From the NCBI GenBank assembly GCA_903813345.2, contig CAIIXF020000001.1, positions 2,914,001 to 2,978,000 on the forward strand: a stretch of DNA of 64,000 bases, read 5' to 3'. The notes below the pieces were generated by a model. That model had not been told where the DNA came from, did no database searches, and was given only the letters and a program-made list of their open reading frames with translations. Positions 45,801-56,648 of this stretch are shown here, in pieces. This stretch comes from Owenia fusiformis. Taxonomy: Eukaryota > Annelida > Polychaeta > Sabellida > Oweniidae. Position 1 is the stretch's first letter; every line of letters starts with the position of its first letter. Made by a program: the position numbers and the translations under genes.

Positions 45801-48800
45801 ATAGAGATCACATATCCGTTGATCATTTGTTGCTTCATTCATAAGATCATCGAGAAGTATCAAAGTAGGAACCGAAGTGTCAAGGTATCTTGAATCATCA
45901 ATATCCTCTGGTATTCCCTTCACAAATTCCAAACTTGGGTTTTTTCTTAGCTCTTCGTAGGCAGGCTGCCATTGATCATAACACCAAATAATTCTTCTAG
46001 GAATTGGGGATATATACCGTTCAACATTTTGAATCAAGTGCTTCATAAGCCAGGTCTTCCCCGACGATGTTGGTCCGGCTGAAAATACAACAAAAAATAT
46101 TTTTTAATAAATTGACACAATCTCTTTCTATATTTAAACATCAATCAGACTTTTTATTTCAACATGTCCATGCCTATACCTGCTATCATAGTAAACGGAT
46201 GTTTCAGCATAACATCAGACTGATGCATTTTTTCTCCATGAAACTTATTCATATGCCTTGATAGGTTATCACCTCTCGTAAAATTCACACTACACTCAGA
46301 ACAATTGAAAGACATGTTGTCTGTTCAAGATCTATCAGTAAAATGACTCAAAACATGGACAACTTAAAATATATAAGAATATTCTAATGTGCAGTATTTT
46401 GATTGGTTCAAAATGTGTCAATTAATATAAATTGTAAACATAAACAGGCATTTATGACATTATAAACTATTGAATATTAAAGTAAAGGGAGGGGAGGAGG
46501 TTTGGAAGATGGAGAAGAGACAGGAGGAGGTTGGGTGGAAGTAGGAGGAGGTATGAGGTAGGGAGGAGGTAGGGAGGAGGTGGGAGGAGGTAAGGAAGAG
46601 GTTGGAGGAGGTAAGGAGGAGGTAATGATGAGGTAGGGAGGAGCGGGAGGAGGTGGGAGGAGGTAAGGAGGAAGCGGGAGGAGGTAGAGAGGAGGTGGGA
46701 GGAGGTAAGGAGGAAGCGGGAGGAGGTAGAGAGGAGGTGGGAGGAGGTAAGGAAGAGGTGGGAAGAGGTTACGAGGATATATGGAGGATGTAATGATGAG
46801 GTAGGGAGGAGGCGGGGGGGAGGTAAGGAGGAGGTAAGGAGGAAGTGGGAGGAGGTAGGGAGGGAGTAGGGAGGAGGCGGGAGGAGGTAAGGAGGAGGTA
46901 AGGAGGAAGTAGGGAGGGAGTAGGGAGGAGGTAGGGAAGGGATAAAGAGGAGTTAGGGAGGATGTTGGAGGAAGCGGAGGGAGGTAAGGAGGGGGGGGGG
47001 GGGGGGTAGTACTTACTTGCTTATCTTATAATGACCATGTGCCAAAGTCCTGATCCCGTCATCTAGCACATACCTCTTGTCATCATATGGATTAAGAGTA
47101 ATTTTTTTGATCTTTAACATGTATATCTCATGTTTGAAAGACCTGAATTGCTTCATACATCCCATAGATAGCTTATGATCTAGCACTGCCTCTCTATAGT
47201 CGTCATGAGTGATGGTGTTCTTGACAACTGCTCTAGTAACCCCCTTCGCAGTTTTCTTGGCTTCACTAGCCACTAACAGAGAATACATCTTTGGTTTTAA
47301 ACCAACAAATTCAGATGGAGGTATCCCCGCGGTTTCATCTTTAAATTTCCCGATGACTTTCTTGTTATCTAAAGAGAATAATGGGTGGTCCTTCGGAAAG
47401 TCAGATGTATCGTAAAGATCCTTTTGCTGACCCATATCTGCATAAATGTCATCTGTGTATATGTGATAACACAGGCTGAAATATAAAATATAAACACATA
47501 ATACTACTTTATTAGTGATAAAATAGTTATACTAATGATATAAACACAACAATATTATTATAATATGTAAATCATTTTTGAAACATAAATACCTGTCAGT
47601 ATCTGTAAAAAGAAGAGTTGCATCGTCTCCATATGTCGGAACAATATGATCATAGTGGTAATTGTACATCAGTGTCTTGCTGACATCAAGAATGGTGAAG
47701 CCACAGTATATTGGGCGGTTAAGGTAGAGCTTAGTTTTCCTTAGTTCAACAGCGGCCAGATCTTCATTGAATATGTTGAAGGCATAAAAGCTCGGTTTGC
47801 AGACTAATTTCCGGAGTCTTTTATCTTTATTTACAAGCTCAATCTGTCTCCGTCGGCGTAAATTTTCACAGGTTTTGCCAAAGACACTGAAAACAGATAA
47901 GATTCTCAATTAATAAGATTAATATGAATTGAGGATGTCGATTTAATTACTTAAATAATTTATATGACTTAACTATAGAGCATCTCACCTGTTGTTCATT
48001 AACTTGAACAGATCCTTTTCAAACGCATTCTTTGCCAGCTTTCTTCTTTCTGTATTGAGATCGATATATGATTTCAACCATCTTGACTGCTTGAAGGTTA
48101 TCGCACGATGTATTTTCCTGAGTTTTAAGCCATATCTCATATATTGTTGAAGGTTTCTGTAGTGCACAACATATTTTTCTTTGTTGCTCAGATTGGGAAT
48201 CAACTTCTTCGTTGTATTACAATTCAGCTCTAGGTCTTCAGCCAGATGTTTACAGAATGGAGAGATTAGGTCATTGTCTAAACAACACGATTCAGGGGCC
48301 AATGGATAGTCTGAATGGATATCATGCAGATTTTGAGGATATTCCAAATCCACTTCAAGAAAGTATCCATCCTCTGCATCCTCTGCAATGTTGTTTATAT
48401 CTAGGTCGTTGATTTCATCTTCACCCAACCATCTAAATCCATGTGTTGGCAAAGGTTTACTCATGGCCCAACCATACAGATTGTTTGCATCGACATATGA
48501 TATATACGATTTTGGCTCATCTGGAGAATAGTCGGACATATACGGGTTGTTGGCTTTAGCATATCGATGGGAAATCATGGCTATACCACCTCGGAGCCCA
48601 GCCTCAATAAACAGATGCATATCTGGATCAGTGAATAATTCTAACCTCACCCCTGTGTACTTTAGTGCGGCATTCCACGCTAATCCAGGAGCAGTGTAGA
48701 AATGAGCAGGATCAAGGTCATAAAGATTCATTGAGAGAGTTCGGAAGTTTTCAAAGACATCAGCCAGTAGCAGAACATCTGTCTTCAGATATAAATTGTG

Positions 48801-51800
48801 ATATTCTTCAAATGTTGTCATATTGAAACGTTGCCAAACATTCTGCGCATGTTTATAGTCAGCATCAGTTAACATTTCATTTGTTAAATCATTGAAAAAA
48901 TCATGTTGGGGTGGGAGTTCATGACACATGAATTTCTCTGACGTATCGAACCATGAATATGGGAAAACTCCCTTTCGCAAAAGAAGATCAATATCTTCTA
49001 GGGAGCATTCACTTGATAAATGTTGAAACTTTTCTGATCCTTCCTGAGCTAGATTTTGAGTCAGCTTTTCGAGAGATGTGCCAAGAAATTGATATGAATC
49101 AATAAAATCCATCGATCCCATTGAAAATGAAATATATTTCTCCATGTTTGTTGGTATAACCTTCAGCTTACCATGTTGGTACTGGCCTATACTCTTCATT
49201 ATTAGGTGTGCATCATAGTTCTGTAAAAACAAAGAATATTTTGTTCGTGTATATTCAATTAATATTCAAGTTTAACATACTAAATATGCGTAATCCCACA
49301 ATGATTTAACATGTTAGCGATATTAATAAAAATCAGTGATTTATGAGTATATCATACCTTTAGATTATGGAAGACAACTGGAATTATCCCTCTGAACCGG
49401 AAATTGACGTTACATGTACTATGTGCAGCTCCTCTGAAGCGACCTGGAAACAATGATTTAGAATGAAAATGTTGGTTATCATCAAACTAAATGTATAAAA
49501 CTATGAAATGGAGCATTTGTAATATAAAGTATCCCACCTGTCACATGATCGTGGTCCCTCACTCTATCATCGCCCATTGGTTTCTTACAGATGTGGCAGT
49601 TCACAGCATTGTTAAAAGAATTCAAATCCCCGGGTTGCATTCTGAGAGGCTTTTGTTCATGCCTGTACCATTGGTCGATCCTATCTTGCACTTTAACCAT
49701 ATGTTCAATAAAGGTGTCTGTCACATCTTCACCACTATACACAACCGTTGGTTTTGTAAGGTCTTCAGTGGGTCCGACTACTTTGTAGGCAAACCCCGAT
49801 GGGTTGTGTTTAGTCATCTTTTGAGTATTCGAATGACTTGGGTTGGGTTGACAACCTTGGACTTTCTCAGTGGCAGCCTCGAAGTCAGCATATACAATCC
49901 ATGGTGCCTTAAGTTGTCTCTCTACGTTGTTGTAATAAAGCCATTTATCTTCTTCTGATGGCATTTCTATCTTCTGTGGTCCGTGTATTTGACAATAGTC
50001 AATGTGAGACTCCAGTAAAGAAGCTTTGGTGAATCCATGTAGACAATAGGGGCAAAAATGACGTTTTCTTTTGCCAGGAGCGGTTTCATACAATAGTCTA
50101 TTTAAGTCCTTAATCCAACAATAGTGAGACTGTCTCTGGTTCGATAACAAAAGTAGATCCACATGCTTGTCAAAACGGTTCGAAGTGATATGAATTGGAA
50201 ATGTTGTCCCATCATAACCAAACAGATTAATAGAGATATTATTGTTTCTCTCAATTGTAGGGATGTCGCCAATTTTCACTGGATATTCTATTCCTGTCAT
50301 GTCCAAACTTGATTGATATTGTTTATACTTTTGAACGCGAGATGCATGCTTTTGTTTAGGGTGAAGCGCTGATAAAATAGCCCACAGGAAACACATCTTA
50401 TCTCTATTCTGTACATTGACTATGGCACGTTTATTCCTTAATCGGACTGGTGTTGGAATATAGCTACTACCTCTCAGGGGTTTCCATTGTGCTATATGAA
50501 GACGCAGATGAATGACAAAGTCTAATATCCATGAACTACCCTCCCTCTGGTAGGAAATGAAAGAATCATATATTTTCTTGACACTATCTTTCCATGATTC
50601 GTCAAGGTCCCCCCGTTTTAAGGCTATTTGACAATGACCTCTGAAATGAGGCCATGCTAATTCAGTCTCTTCCATCTTTTGCTTTTTAAATTGAACCATA
50701 ATGGAAGCATACCATTTTATGCCACCCTTCTTCTTCATTTGTTTTTGTAATATTGATTTAACTTTATCCTCTTTTTCCTTTAGAAAACGCAAAGGATCAA
50801 ATCTAGAGAGTCCATCTGCATTGATGTTTTTAACAAGTAGTGTTCCCTTCAATGCTTCATCGTCAAAGTCACACATTTCATCTTCTGACGTATTTGAAGT
50901 ATCTGTCTCCATTGGCTCATCGTCGTTTGAGTTGACGTTTTGAGTCGAATCACCGTATGATGTAGATGGCACTTGTATAATTGGTTCAGTATCTAAGTTA
51001 CCTTTTGACGATGTATCCACTCCTGCTCCATACTGATTGACATCGTGTGTCTCCATATGATTTTTTAAGTTGTCTTTTCTGTTAAATTTCCTACTACATA
51101 TTCCGCATTCATAATTGGACCTTTCGTGTATTTTCTTGTGACGTTTAAGGTCATGACTGTATGTAAATGATTTTTGACATGAATCACACTGATATGATGA
51201 CTTTTGCTGAGCGTGTTCAGTCCTTCTATGTCTTGATAAATGTGTTAAATGGCGATATTCCTTGGCGCAATACTGACATTTGTAACTTGTATGTGTAGCA
51301 GGCATCTTGATCCTGTAACTGTAATTGTAATGTATGTAAATACTTTATCTTGACATAATAATAGTATATTTTACTTTATTCGTTGATATTTCTATGTATT
51401 ATACTTTAAACATTGGATTTGCCCCCATACCTACCATTTATTCCAAAATGAATGATATTCCTTCTGTGTCTGTTGATTATGAATTTTGTTTCACCAATCT
51501 TCGTATATAATATTTATATCCAAATATTATTGAAATATTATTCTCTCTATATTCTTAGATCCGGTATTGTCAAACTTCAACTGTAAAAGAACACTATTAT
51601 TTTGTTCCGAGATATTTATAATGTAGGATCAGTCCAAATATTTGGAAATGTGAAACAGGTTAAACTCTTTCATTTTGGCCTGACACCTTAAAAATAAGTC
51701 ATATAAATTTACAATACTGACCGTGTGTACTGGACGAGTCCACTTTCCTGAAGCGAGCAAATGAAATATGTCTTAAATATTAAATTGTGAATTAAGATTA

Positions 51801-54800
51801 TTTTAACGTGTCTAGGCAGAGGTTATAAGAGAATTTAAAAGATAATAGACAGGGCTGATCTCCTGGTCATAACATCCTGTTGCACATGTGCAGAGAAGCT
51901 TTATCTGATCAAACTAAAATCAATAAAGTACTTACCAGAGCAATAATCTGAAGGTTTGAAATGCATCCTATGTCTAATTCCTACTTGTAAATCAGAGTAT
52001 ATTAATATCAATGATATGTTTAATCAGTGATAATCGTATACTTATATTCTGTCACGAATTCTAGTGAAATCATGACTTGACCCTCTGAGTTTTATTCATT
52101 CTACTACATGTATCTGCTATAACTAAGCGTTACTACAATACTTATGAACTAGGCTATTGTATACAGTATCGATATGTAAAAATTGCCAGGAAATCGATAT
52201 GGGTTAAACCTTGGACACACTTCAATTTAAGCTGAAACGAGCTGGAACTCGAAATTTTCCGATTGGCATCGTTAGTAATTTAGCATTTAATGTTGTAACA
52301 GATAAGTTAATCTGTCTTTATATATACTGGGACTGCTTAACGGCCGTTTCGAACTTGGTAATCGAAGTTGGGTTTATGAGTTTGATTATTCCTTTTTTAC
52401 GACTTACAGCTGTCAACCTTCTCATCAAATTGCTAGGATTGTACCGTAAGTGCGGGCTGAAGCTAGATTATAAATTCATGATAAACCATCCATCAATGTT
52501 AATGAGACATTTATTGCCCATTAACCCATGTTATTAAACCCATAGAGGCTAATAAGTACCGGGTCACGTGGCTTATAAATTGACCAATCACAGCGAGGTC
52601 ACGTGATTAAAATTGACCAATCAGAGCGCTTATATCTAACTTCCGATTTAAAACCTGCCCAGGTTGATTATAAAGATGCCTCACTTCCGCTATGATGTCA
52701 CCCTCTTGCCCAGACAGATTCAAAATGGCTGAACATCCGCTATGATGTCATCAACTTGCCCAGACAGAATTCGAAATGGCTGACTTCCTGCCAGGAGATT
52801 CGAAATGACTGACTTCCGGTTTAAATGGCTGACTTCCGGTCAAAATGGCTGACTTCCTGTCAAAATGGCTGACTTCCGGTTTTAGATGACCAGCCTAGTG
52901 ACCAGCCTGGGCTGATGGGACAAATTTTCCTACTACTAGTATAAGTTCAATGAACTTAAAAAATTGTATATACCCGTAGATGATAAACATATACATATTG
53001 ATCTCCGTATAAAGCTTTACCTACACGTGTGTGGAACAATTGACCGCAAGCATTTTTAAAAATTAATTGGCTGAGTAGGAACAGTATCCAATCAAATACT
53101 TTAACCATCAATTTGAAACACCAATCAAACCAGTAGGTTCTAGCAATTTCTGGGAACGACCCATTCAGTAGCTCAACAAATGACATACAGGGTGTTTCAT
53201 AACGAGCATCTCCAAAAAGTCAATTTTAGAAGAGATGGGTCTATATGTATGTACTATATATGAGCCTATTTTATTCTAGACAAACACATTTGGATCAACT
53301 TAACTACCCTGCGTGCAGAGTCTAGTTAAACTATGAAGACGAAGCTCTCTTTTAAGAAGTGAAGTCAAACGAATGCAAAGGGTACAACTTAACATGCAAC
53401 AATTCAAGAAAGTACAAATGGCATCCTTTTGACCTTTATTTATTACAGTCCGAGAAGATCTTTCCTGACGAAAAGCCCACATTATGAAACACCTTGTACG
53501 TTTTCTTATAAGTATAAGTATACGTTATAAGTTGTATTTTATGTATGTGCGAATTCTCTCTATTCTGTCGAATAAACGTATAGTCCATGGTATGACTTCC
53601 GAATATGAAGGATCCGTAGCACACTATAGCGCAGCAACATTTGAAGAAATATTTATGAAGGTGTACATGTCTTGATTCTTTTAAAATACCATTTGCTGAA
53701 AAAACTTCCGGCTTTCGGGTCGAAAAATGTCTTTCGTCACAAGGGGTCAAAAAACGTAAATATTTTGATTCGAACTTTTATACATTTTATAAGAAACAGA
53801 GCGTTATGCTAAGCATATGACCAAAAATAAATTATCATAATTTAAAGATATACTATCTTATTTTACCGTAGATGTCGGTGTTTAATTAGTGTAATTATGC
53901 AAGTGTGTTTTTCAGATTTTGTTTGATTTCTCAAATATGAGCCAAGCCGATTCATCAAAATTATGTGGAATATTTAGGTAATTTATGATCGGGAACACAT
54001 TAATTTTCTTACCATTTAAAAAATTTTATTACCAGAATTTTTCCATATAATCGCAAGGGGTCTAACGACAAATTATTGTTCATGTTTTACAAAACATAAT
54101 ACAATAACAAATAGGTAAGATTTATATCTAATTAAATGTTGCAGAGGTATTGGAATGTTCATATATTCCAAGGGCATGTCTGATAATCAATTAGAGTCAT
54201 ATGCAATCGAACGCCTTGAAATTCTTCCTCGACGTTACTTGGGGCTATCATCAAGTTTTCTGATGGCTGTTTGTTCTTCGACCTTAGCGCTGGATACAAT
54301 CAAATTTTAGGAAGATAATGATAACGATTTTTCTCAATTATTCCTGAATTCGATCAAGTCTTGATGGTTGTTTTATAAGCAACTGAGCTATATCTAACTA
54401 CGGTAAATGGAATTTTAGCTGTAGTCCCAATTAGTCAAGGAAGAGCAATAGGCCCGCCTTTATTGATAGTTTTCACCGCTGAATAAAAGTCTATATCTCA
54501 AAACGTATTGAGACCCCTTTTGTGAAAAACTAGCATAATTTAAACATTTGTCATTCCAATATAAAAGTGATTCATTTGTAGCATTTATCTTATTGATACC
54601 TGAGAAACAATACAAAACGTCGATACACTGATTACATATTTTTTGGTATTGATAAGAAAAATAACCTCAAGCTTAAAGCTTACAGTTAGAAACCTAAATC
54701 ATATACTTAAAATAATTTTGTATTATTTTCTGTTGCATAGTGTACTCCAAATTGTAAAAAATTGGGATTTTATTTTTTGGTGATTTTTTGACCTCTGTTA

Positions 54801-56648
54801 ATGTCAGGCATAATTCAGCCTAAAAGCCGGAAGTATATTCAACAGTTATAATAAAAATTATTAGGGGACATATACAGGTATGTTAATGTAAGGTCCAATA
54901 TCGCTGCGCTATAGTGTGCTACCAACTCTTTTATTAGACGTCCTAGAGATTTCATACCATGGACTATTAAGGGACACACAAAATCCAGTTTGGTAAAATA
55001 TCAAAACGTATCATTCAAATCTCCCATGAAAACGAATCATGAAAACGACGTAGGGGGGTTCGCTAATATTTCATTTATGAAAAAATTTAAAATATTACCA
55101 TCATAAAAACTAAAGTATACATAAGATATAGGGCCAAGTTAATATTGTCCACGTTGTTCTTTAATTTACAATGAATGAGCAGTGGGTTTATGATAAAAAA
55201 GCAGTTATATTCACGGTAGCCTACATTTAAATAACGTCCCTTGACTATGCTTTCTGGATATGATTTAGTGAAGCTGTTAAGCTATTTGCACCTTCTCTTC
55301 AATATGAAGAGCTAAATAAACAGATAAATTGTAGCCGGTGTCCATCAGGGATGAGTATTGAGCTCGTTGTGGAAAGTGCACAGTAAGAACAGACAATGTT
55401 AATCCAATGGGCAATTGTACTAATTAGAACTTATATATTTTTCAATCCAAGATTTCAGAAAATCAACCAAGTATATCATGTTAAAGAACAAAATGTCCCA
55501 TATATACCAGTGATAAAAATTTGAAAAATATTTACTCATGGAGTTCTGACCTGCTGTTCCCGCCATCTTTTCAAATTTATTAGAAATTGGCGTATGAATC
55601 TGGTCAACAAGTACATGTCACAATATTCCAATATTCTTAAAACGTTTGCTTTAGTTTTGTCCATGTACAAAAACCGTGCGAGGGTATTTTTGATTGTTAG
55701 GCGTATAATGTTCATTCATTTTATAATTCGTGTCTCAGAAAATTCAAAATGTCGACCAATAGCTAACACTTAAATTGACGGGAATTTTGAGATATCTGCA
55801 ATAACAATTATTTATGTACTAAAGGTAAATATAAGGACTATATGGTTAAACATTTTTGTGATTGCAGATTAACGAAATGACTCAGTTTTGGTAATATTTT
55901 TAATGCCATAGCAATGAGAGCATAATCACTTTTGGCCTAATACCCGGGGTCTCATGTGAAAAATATGTGGGCGTTCTTAAAAATTAAGAAAACACATATA
56001 AATATAATCATATAGTTTATGTATTACAATCATGAATAATATCTTTAAAACTTGGATCGTCTGTGTAAAAGTATAATGAAAATAAATACATGATTTGCTC
56101 TGAATGAATGATTCCTCACCTGGATTAAAACTTTAACACCTGTGAAGATCGACCCTGAGCCCGGAGTTTCCGTGATTTTGGATTGTAGAAAAATAAAGAA
56201 CATCTTATTCCACTGATTTTGGTAACCTAGCATAATCTTCCGATTTATACGGATCATACCAAAATTAAAGCAATATTATTAACATAAATGCGCTTTCTTG
56301 ATTACTTGGTTTATACTTACTAAATTTTCCATATGGTAAACGCTAAATTCCATTGATACAACCACCGGTGTAGAAGCATTTGGTTTTGGAGCGACGTCCG
56401 AAACGTAATTCTCAAATATTCTTTTATAGAGTCTCTCGTCATTTTCCAAAGCTGATGTAACTGGAAATGCACAAAAGTTGTATTCAAGTGTGTATTTTAA
56501 CTATTCAGATTATACGAGAAGTGCATTATTTTATTTTTGATTATTTTTAATAAATATATCTTTTTAAATTTAAATTTAGATTATTTACATAACAACAATA
56601 ACGCTATTTACCTGCAACCAGCAAAAGAAGAAAAAACAATCTCAACAT
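36860..56648 (-). CDS. Cys-loop (nicotinic acetylcholine-type) receptor subunit, 6 exons
   Basis: Exons (minus): 56648-56612, 56460-56321, 40179-40135, 39715-39606, 38656-38112, 37983-36860; GT-AG sites, matching phases, total 667 codons with stop. Exon 1 encodes a signal peptide (MLRLFFLLLLVA). The extracellular domain contains WRDHRLSW and VWTPDISL, followed by the Cys-loop C145-P-x-D...F-D-x-Q-K-C159. M1-M3 are in exon 5 with M2 preceded by GEK, the mark of cation channels; M3 ends in exon 6 and M4 is at the C-terminus. Loop C has no vicinal Cys pair, so it is a non-alpha subunit. The M3-M4 loop (~270 residues) is long, acidic and Asn/His-rich. It would form a pentameric ligand-gated cation channel with other subunits; the ligand is not certain. 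Intron 2 is 16.1 kb and is filled mainly by a Polinton on the same strand. Confidence 0.9.
40180..42848. other. Receptor intron 2, part left of the Polinton
   Basis: No gene. Short frames have no features. A direct repeat of GATCCTTTAAAGTGAGT occurs at ~42770-42805, near the insertion. Confidence 0.5.
42855..43100 (+). repeat. Left terminal inverted repeat of the Polinton
   Basis: The outer ~60 bp is unique; inside it are five copies of GGAAGTCAGCCATTTTGA-type words and two GTCTGGGCA units. The match to the right TIR ends near the GGAAGTTAG word at ~43095. Confidence 0.85.
43101..43569. other. Polinton left subterminal region
   Basis: Between the TIR and the integrase stop; no gene. It presumably holds the integrase 3' UTR. 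Confidence 0.4.
43570..44670 (-). CDS. INT: Polinton integrase (retroviral-type DDE) with chromodomain
   Basis: 366 codons, one exon, start TAAGATGGC. The N-terminal ~90 residues are an H2C2-like/leader region. The DDE core follows: first Asp in WDADLMDMSTW, second Asp in VIRTDKGQEFRA, Glu in KANFSERLIKTLK. The C-terminal ~55 residues are a chromodomain (VEKILKTRTRKGQKEHLVRW, then WPKKFDSWV), thought to steer insertion to chromatin. All three catalytic residues are present, so it could be active. It joins the element's ends to host DNA and makes the 6-bp duplication. Confidence 0.93.
   Translation of the reverse strand: MAYRDYLKKLYFDSRNSGAFAGPDKLYRAVLNDGKYQLSRYQIKKWLDNQEAYGLQRPYKRQFTRNKVYVSHIDEQWDADLMDMSTWSTENDNTKFILVVIDIMSRFAWVKPLPNKTGKAVAEAFDDIFKEGQRQPDVIRTDKGQEFRARVVQTLLARWGVRHFVTENTPKANFSERLIKTLKTKIMRFMIYKQNYRYIDDLQNVVKSYNATWHRSIKMAPKNVSKDDELAIWWRMYYPKSAAVKTRSKYIFKFPIGALVRITQSKHIFTREYNEHWTGEIFKVAQRFIRQGLPLYRLKDFQNEDIKGTFYQAELQRVQANEDDIWKVEKILKTRTRKGQKEHLVRWQYWPKKFDSWVKDSDITFL
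44730..46315 (-). CDS. ATP: Polinton packaging-type ATPase with two zinc fingers
   Basis: Two exons: 46315-46180 and 46078-44730, joined in phase 1 (494 residues). Exon 1 encodes a C2H2 finger (CSECSVNFTRGDNLSRHMNKFH) at the very N-terminus. The exon junction lies just before Walker A GPTSSGKT; Walker B is LILLDDLM. The domain is the FtsK/HerA-like A32-type DNA-packaging ATPase. After the ATPase core (~residue 230) come a second C2H2 site (CDECGLVFDSIHDLQRHIKNWC, with Cys as the last ligand) and a Lys-rich then Asp/Glu/Ser-rich tail. In capsid-bearing Polintons it would pump DNA into particles; here no capsid gene is seen. Coding is intact. Confidence 0.88.
46485..47006. repeat. ~520-bp polypurine (GGA/GGT) tract ending in G20
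   Basis: Nearly pure purine on the + strand with GGAGGT and GGAGGA words, then a run of about 20 G just before the polymerase stop codon (47013). Many closely spaced G runs predict G-quadruplexes, and mirror symmetry predicts triplex DNA. It occupies the gap between the ATPase and polymerase genes, where capsid genes would be in other Polintons. Confidence 0.9.
47013..51305 (-). CDS. POLB: Polinton DNA polymerase B (protein-primed type), 5 exons
   Basis: Exons: 51305-49538, 49443-49358, 49220-47989, 47886-47593, 47475-47013; GT-AG, phases consistent, 1280 residues. The N-terminus has three C2H2 fingers (CQYCAKEYRHLTHLSRHRRTEH is the first), then an acidic linker. A zinc-binding CPYCLHGF precedes the 3'-5' exonuclease motif YADFEA. 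An endonuclease-VII-like CHICKKPMG...DHDHVTG crosses the first intron. The polymerase region has VDANNLYGWAMS (motif A region), then NNSVFGKT across an exon junction, and the DTDS motif C, likewise formed across a junction. Catalytic residues are all present. It would copy the element with a terminal protein. The fingers at the N-terminus are unusual for the family and may bind the TIR repeats. Confidence 0.92.
51306..52560. other. Polinton segment upstream of the polymerase
   Basis: 1.25 kb with no supported gene. The frame at 52211-52537 has a TTG, not ATG, at its start and no features. It probably contains the polymerase promoter and 5' UTR. Confidence 0.4.
52561..52636. promoter_or_regulatory. 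Duplicated CACGTG + CCAAT promoter module
   Basis: Two tandem copies of a CACGTG box followed by TTGACCAATCASAGCG: E-boxes at 52565-52570 and 52600-52605, CCAAT at 52584-52588 and 52617-52621. It lies just inside the right TIR and is the best promoter candidate in the Polinton. Confidence 0.5.
52637..52937 (-). repeat. Right terminal inverted repeat of the Polinton
   Basis: Same structure as the left end in reverse, with ATGGCTGACTTCC words repeated and GCCCAGAC units. The number of internal repeats differs between the two ends, so the TIRs are not identical in length (~245 versus ~300 bp). Confidence 0.85.
53188..53496. mobile_element. 309-bp mariner-type MITE
   Basis: CAGGGTGTTTCATAA at the left is nearly complementary to TTATGAAACACCTTG at the right; TA flanks both ends (53186-53187, 53497-53498). 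A second smaller element is nested in it. Confidence 0.75.
53307..53382. mobile_element. Nested 76-bp CCCTGCGTGCAGAG element
   Basis: CCCTGCGTGCAGAGTCTAG...GCAAAGGG flanked by TA. The same opening sequence occurs at ~12079 and a diverged version of the whole word series at ~3355-3415 and ~4843-4905, so it is a dispersed family. Confidence 0.55.
53497..56320. other. Receptor intron 2, part right of the Polinton
   Basis: AT-rich intron sequence; no gene, exon or repeat was recognised in ~2.8 kb. Confidence 0.5.

Larger units (their letters stand above)
42855..52937. mobile_element. Complete 10.1-kb Polinton/Maverick transposon
   Basis: Both ends are visible: AGTAGTAGGAAAATTGGTCC at 42855 and its near reverse complement ending 52937. 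They are flanked by AGTATA at 42849-42854 and 52938-52943, the 6-bp duplication that defines Polintons, and the element starts AG and ends CT as expected. Genes on the minus strand: integrase, packaging-type ATPase, DNA polymerase B. No major or minor capsid, protease or other virion gene was found, although most full-length Polintons are 15-20 kb and carry them. Frames are open and flanks still match, so the insertion is fairly young. It sits in intron 2 of the receptor gene, co-oriented with it. Confidence 0.95.

Noticed and set aside
47532-49232. Several separate small polymerase genes
   Set aside because: Splice sites and phases join them into one polymerase gene; motif DTDS exists only after splicing.
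52211-52537. 108-residue frame as a Polinton capsid or minor gene
   Set aside because: It starts at TTG, has no capsid-like features and is interrupted by no conserved motif.
42855-52937. Endogenous virus integration
   Set aside because: TIRs and 6-bp duplication show a Polinton transposon, and no virion genes were found.
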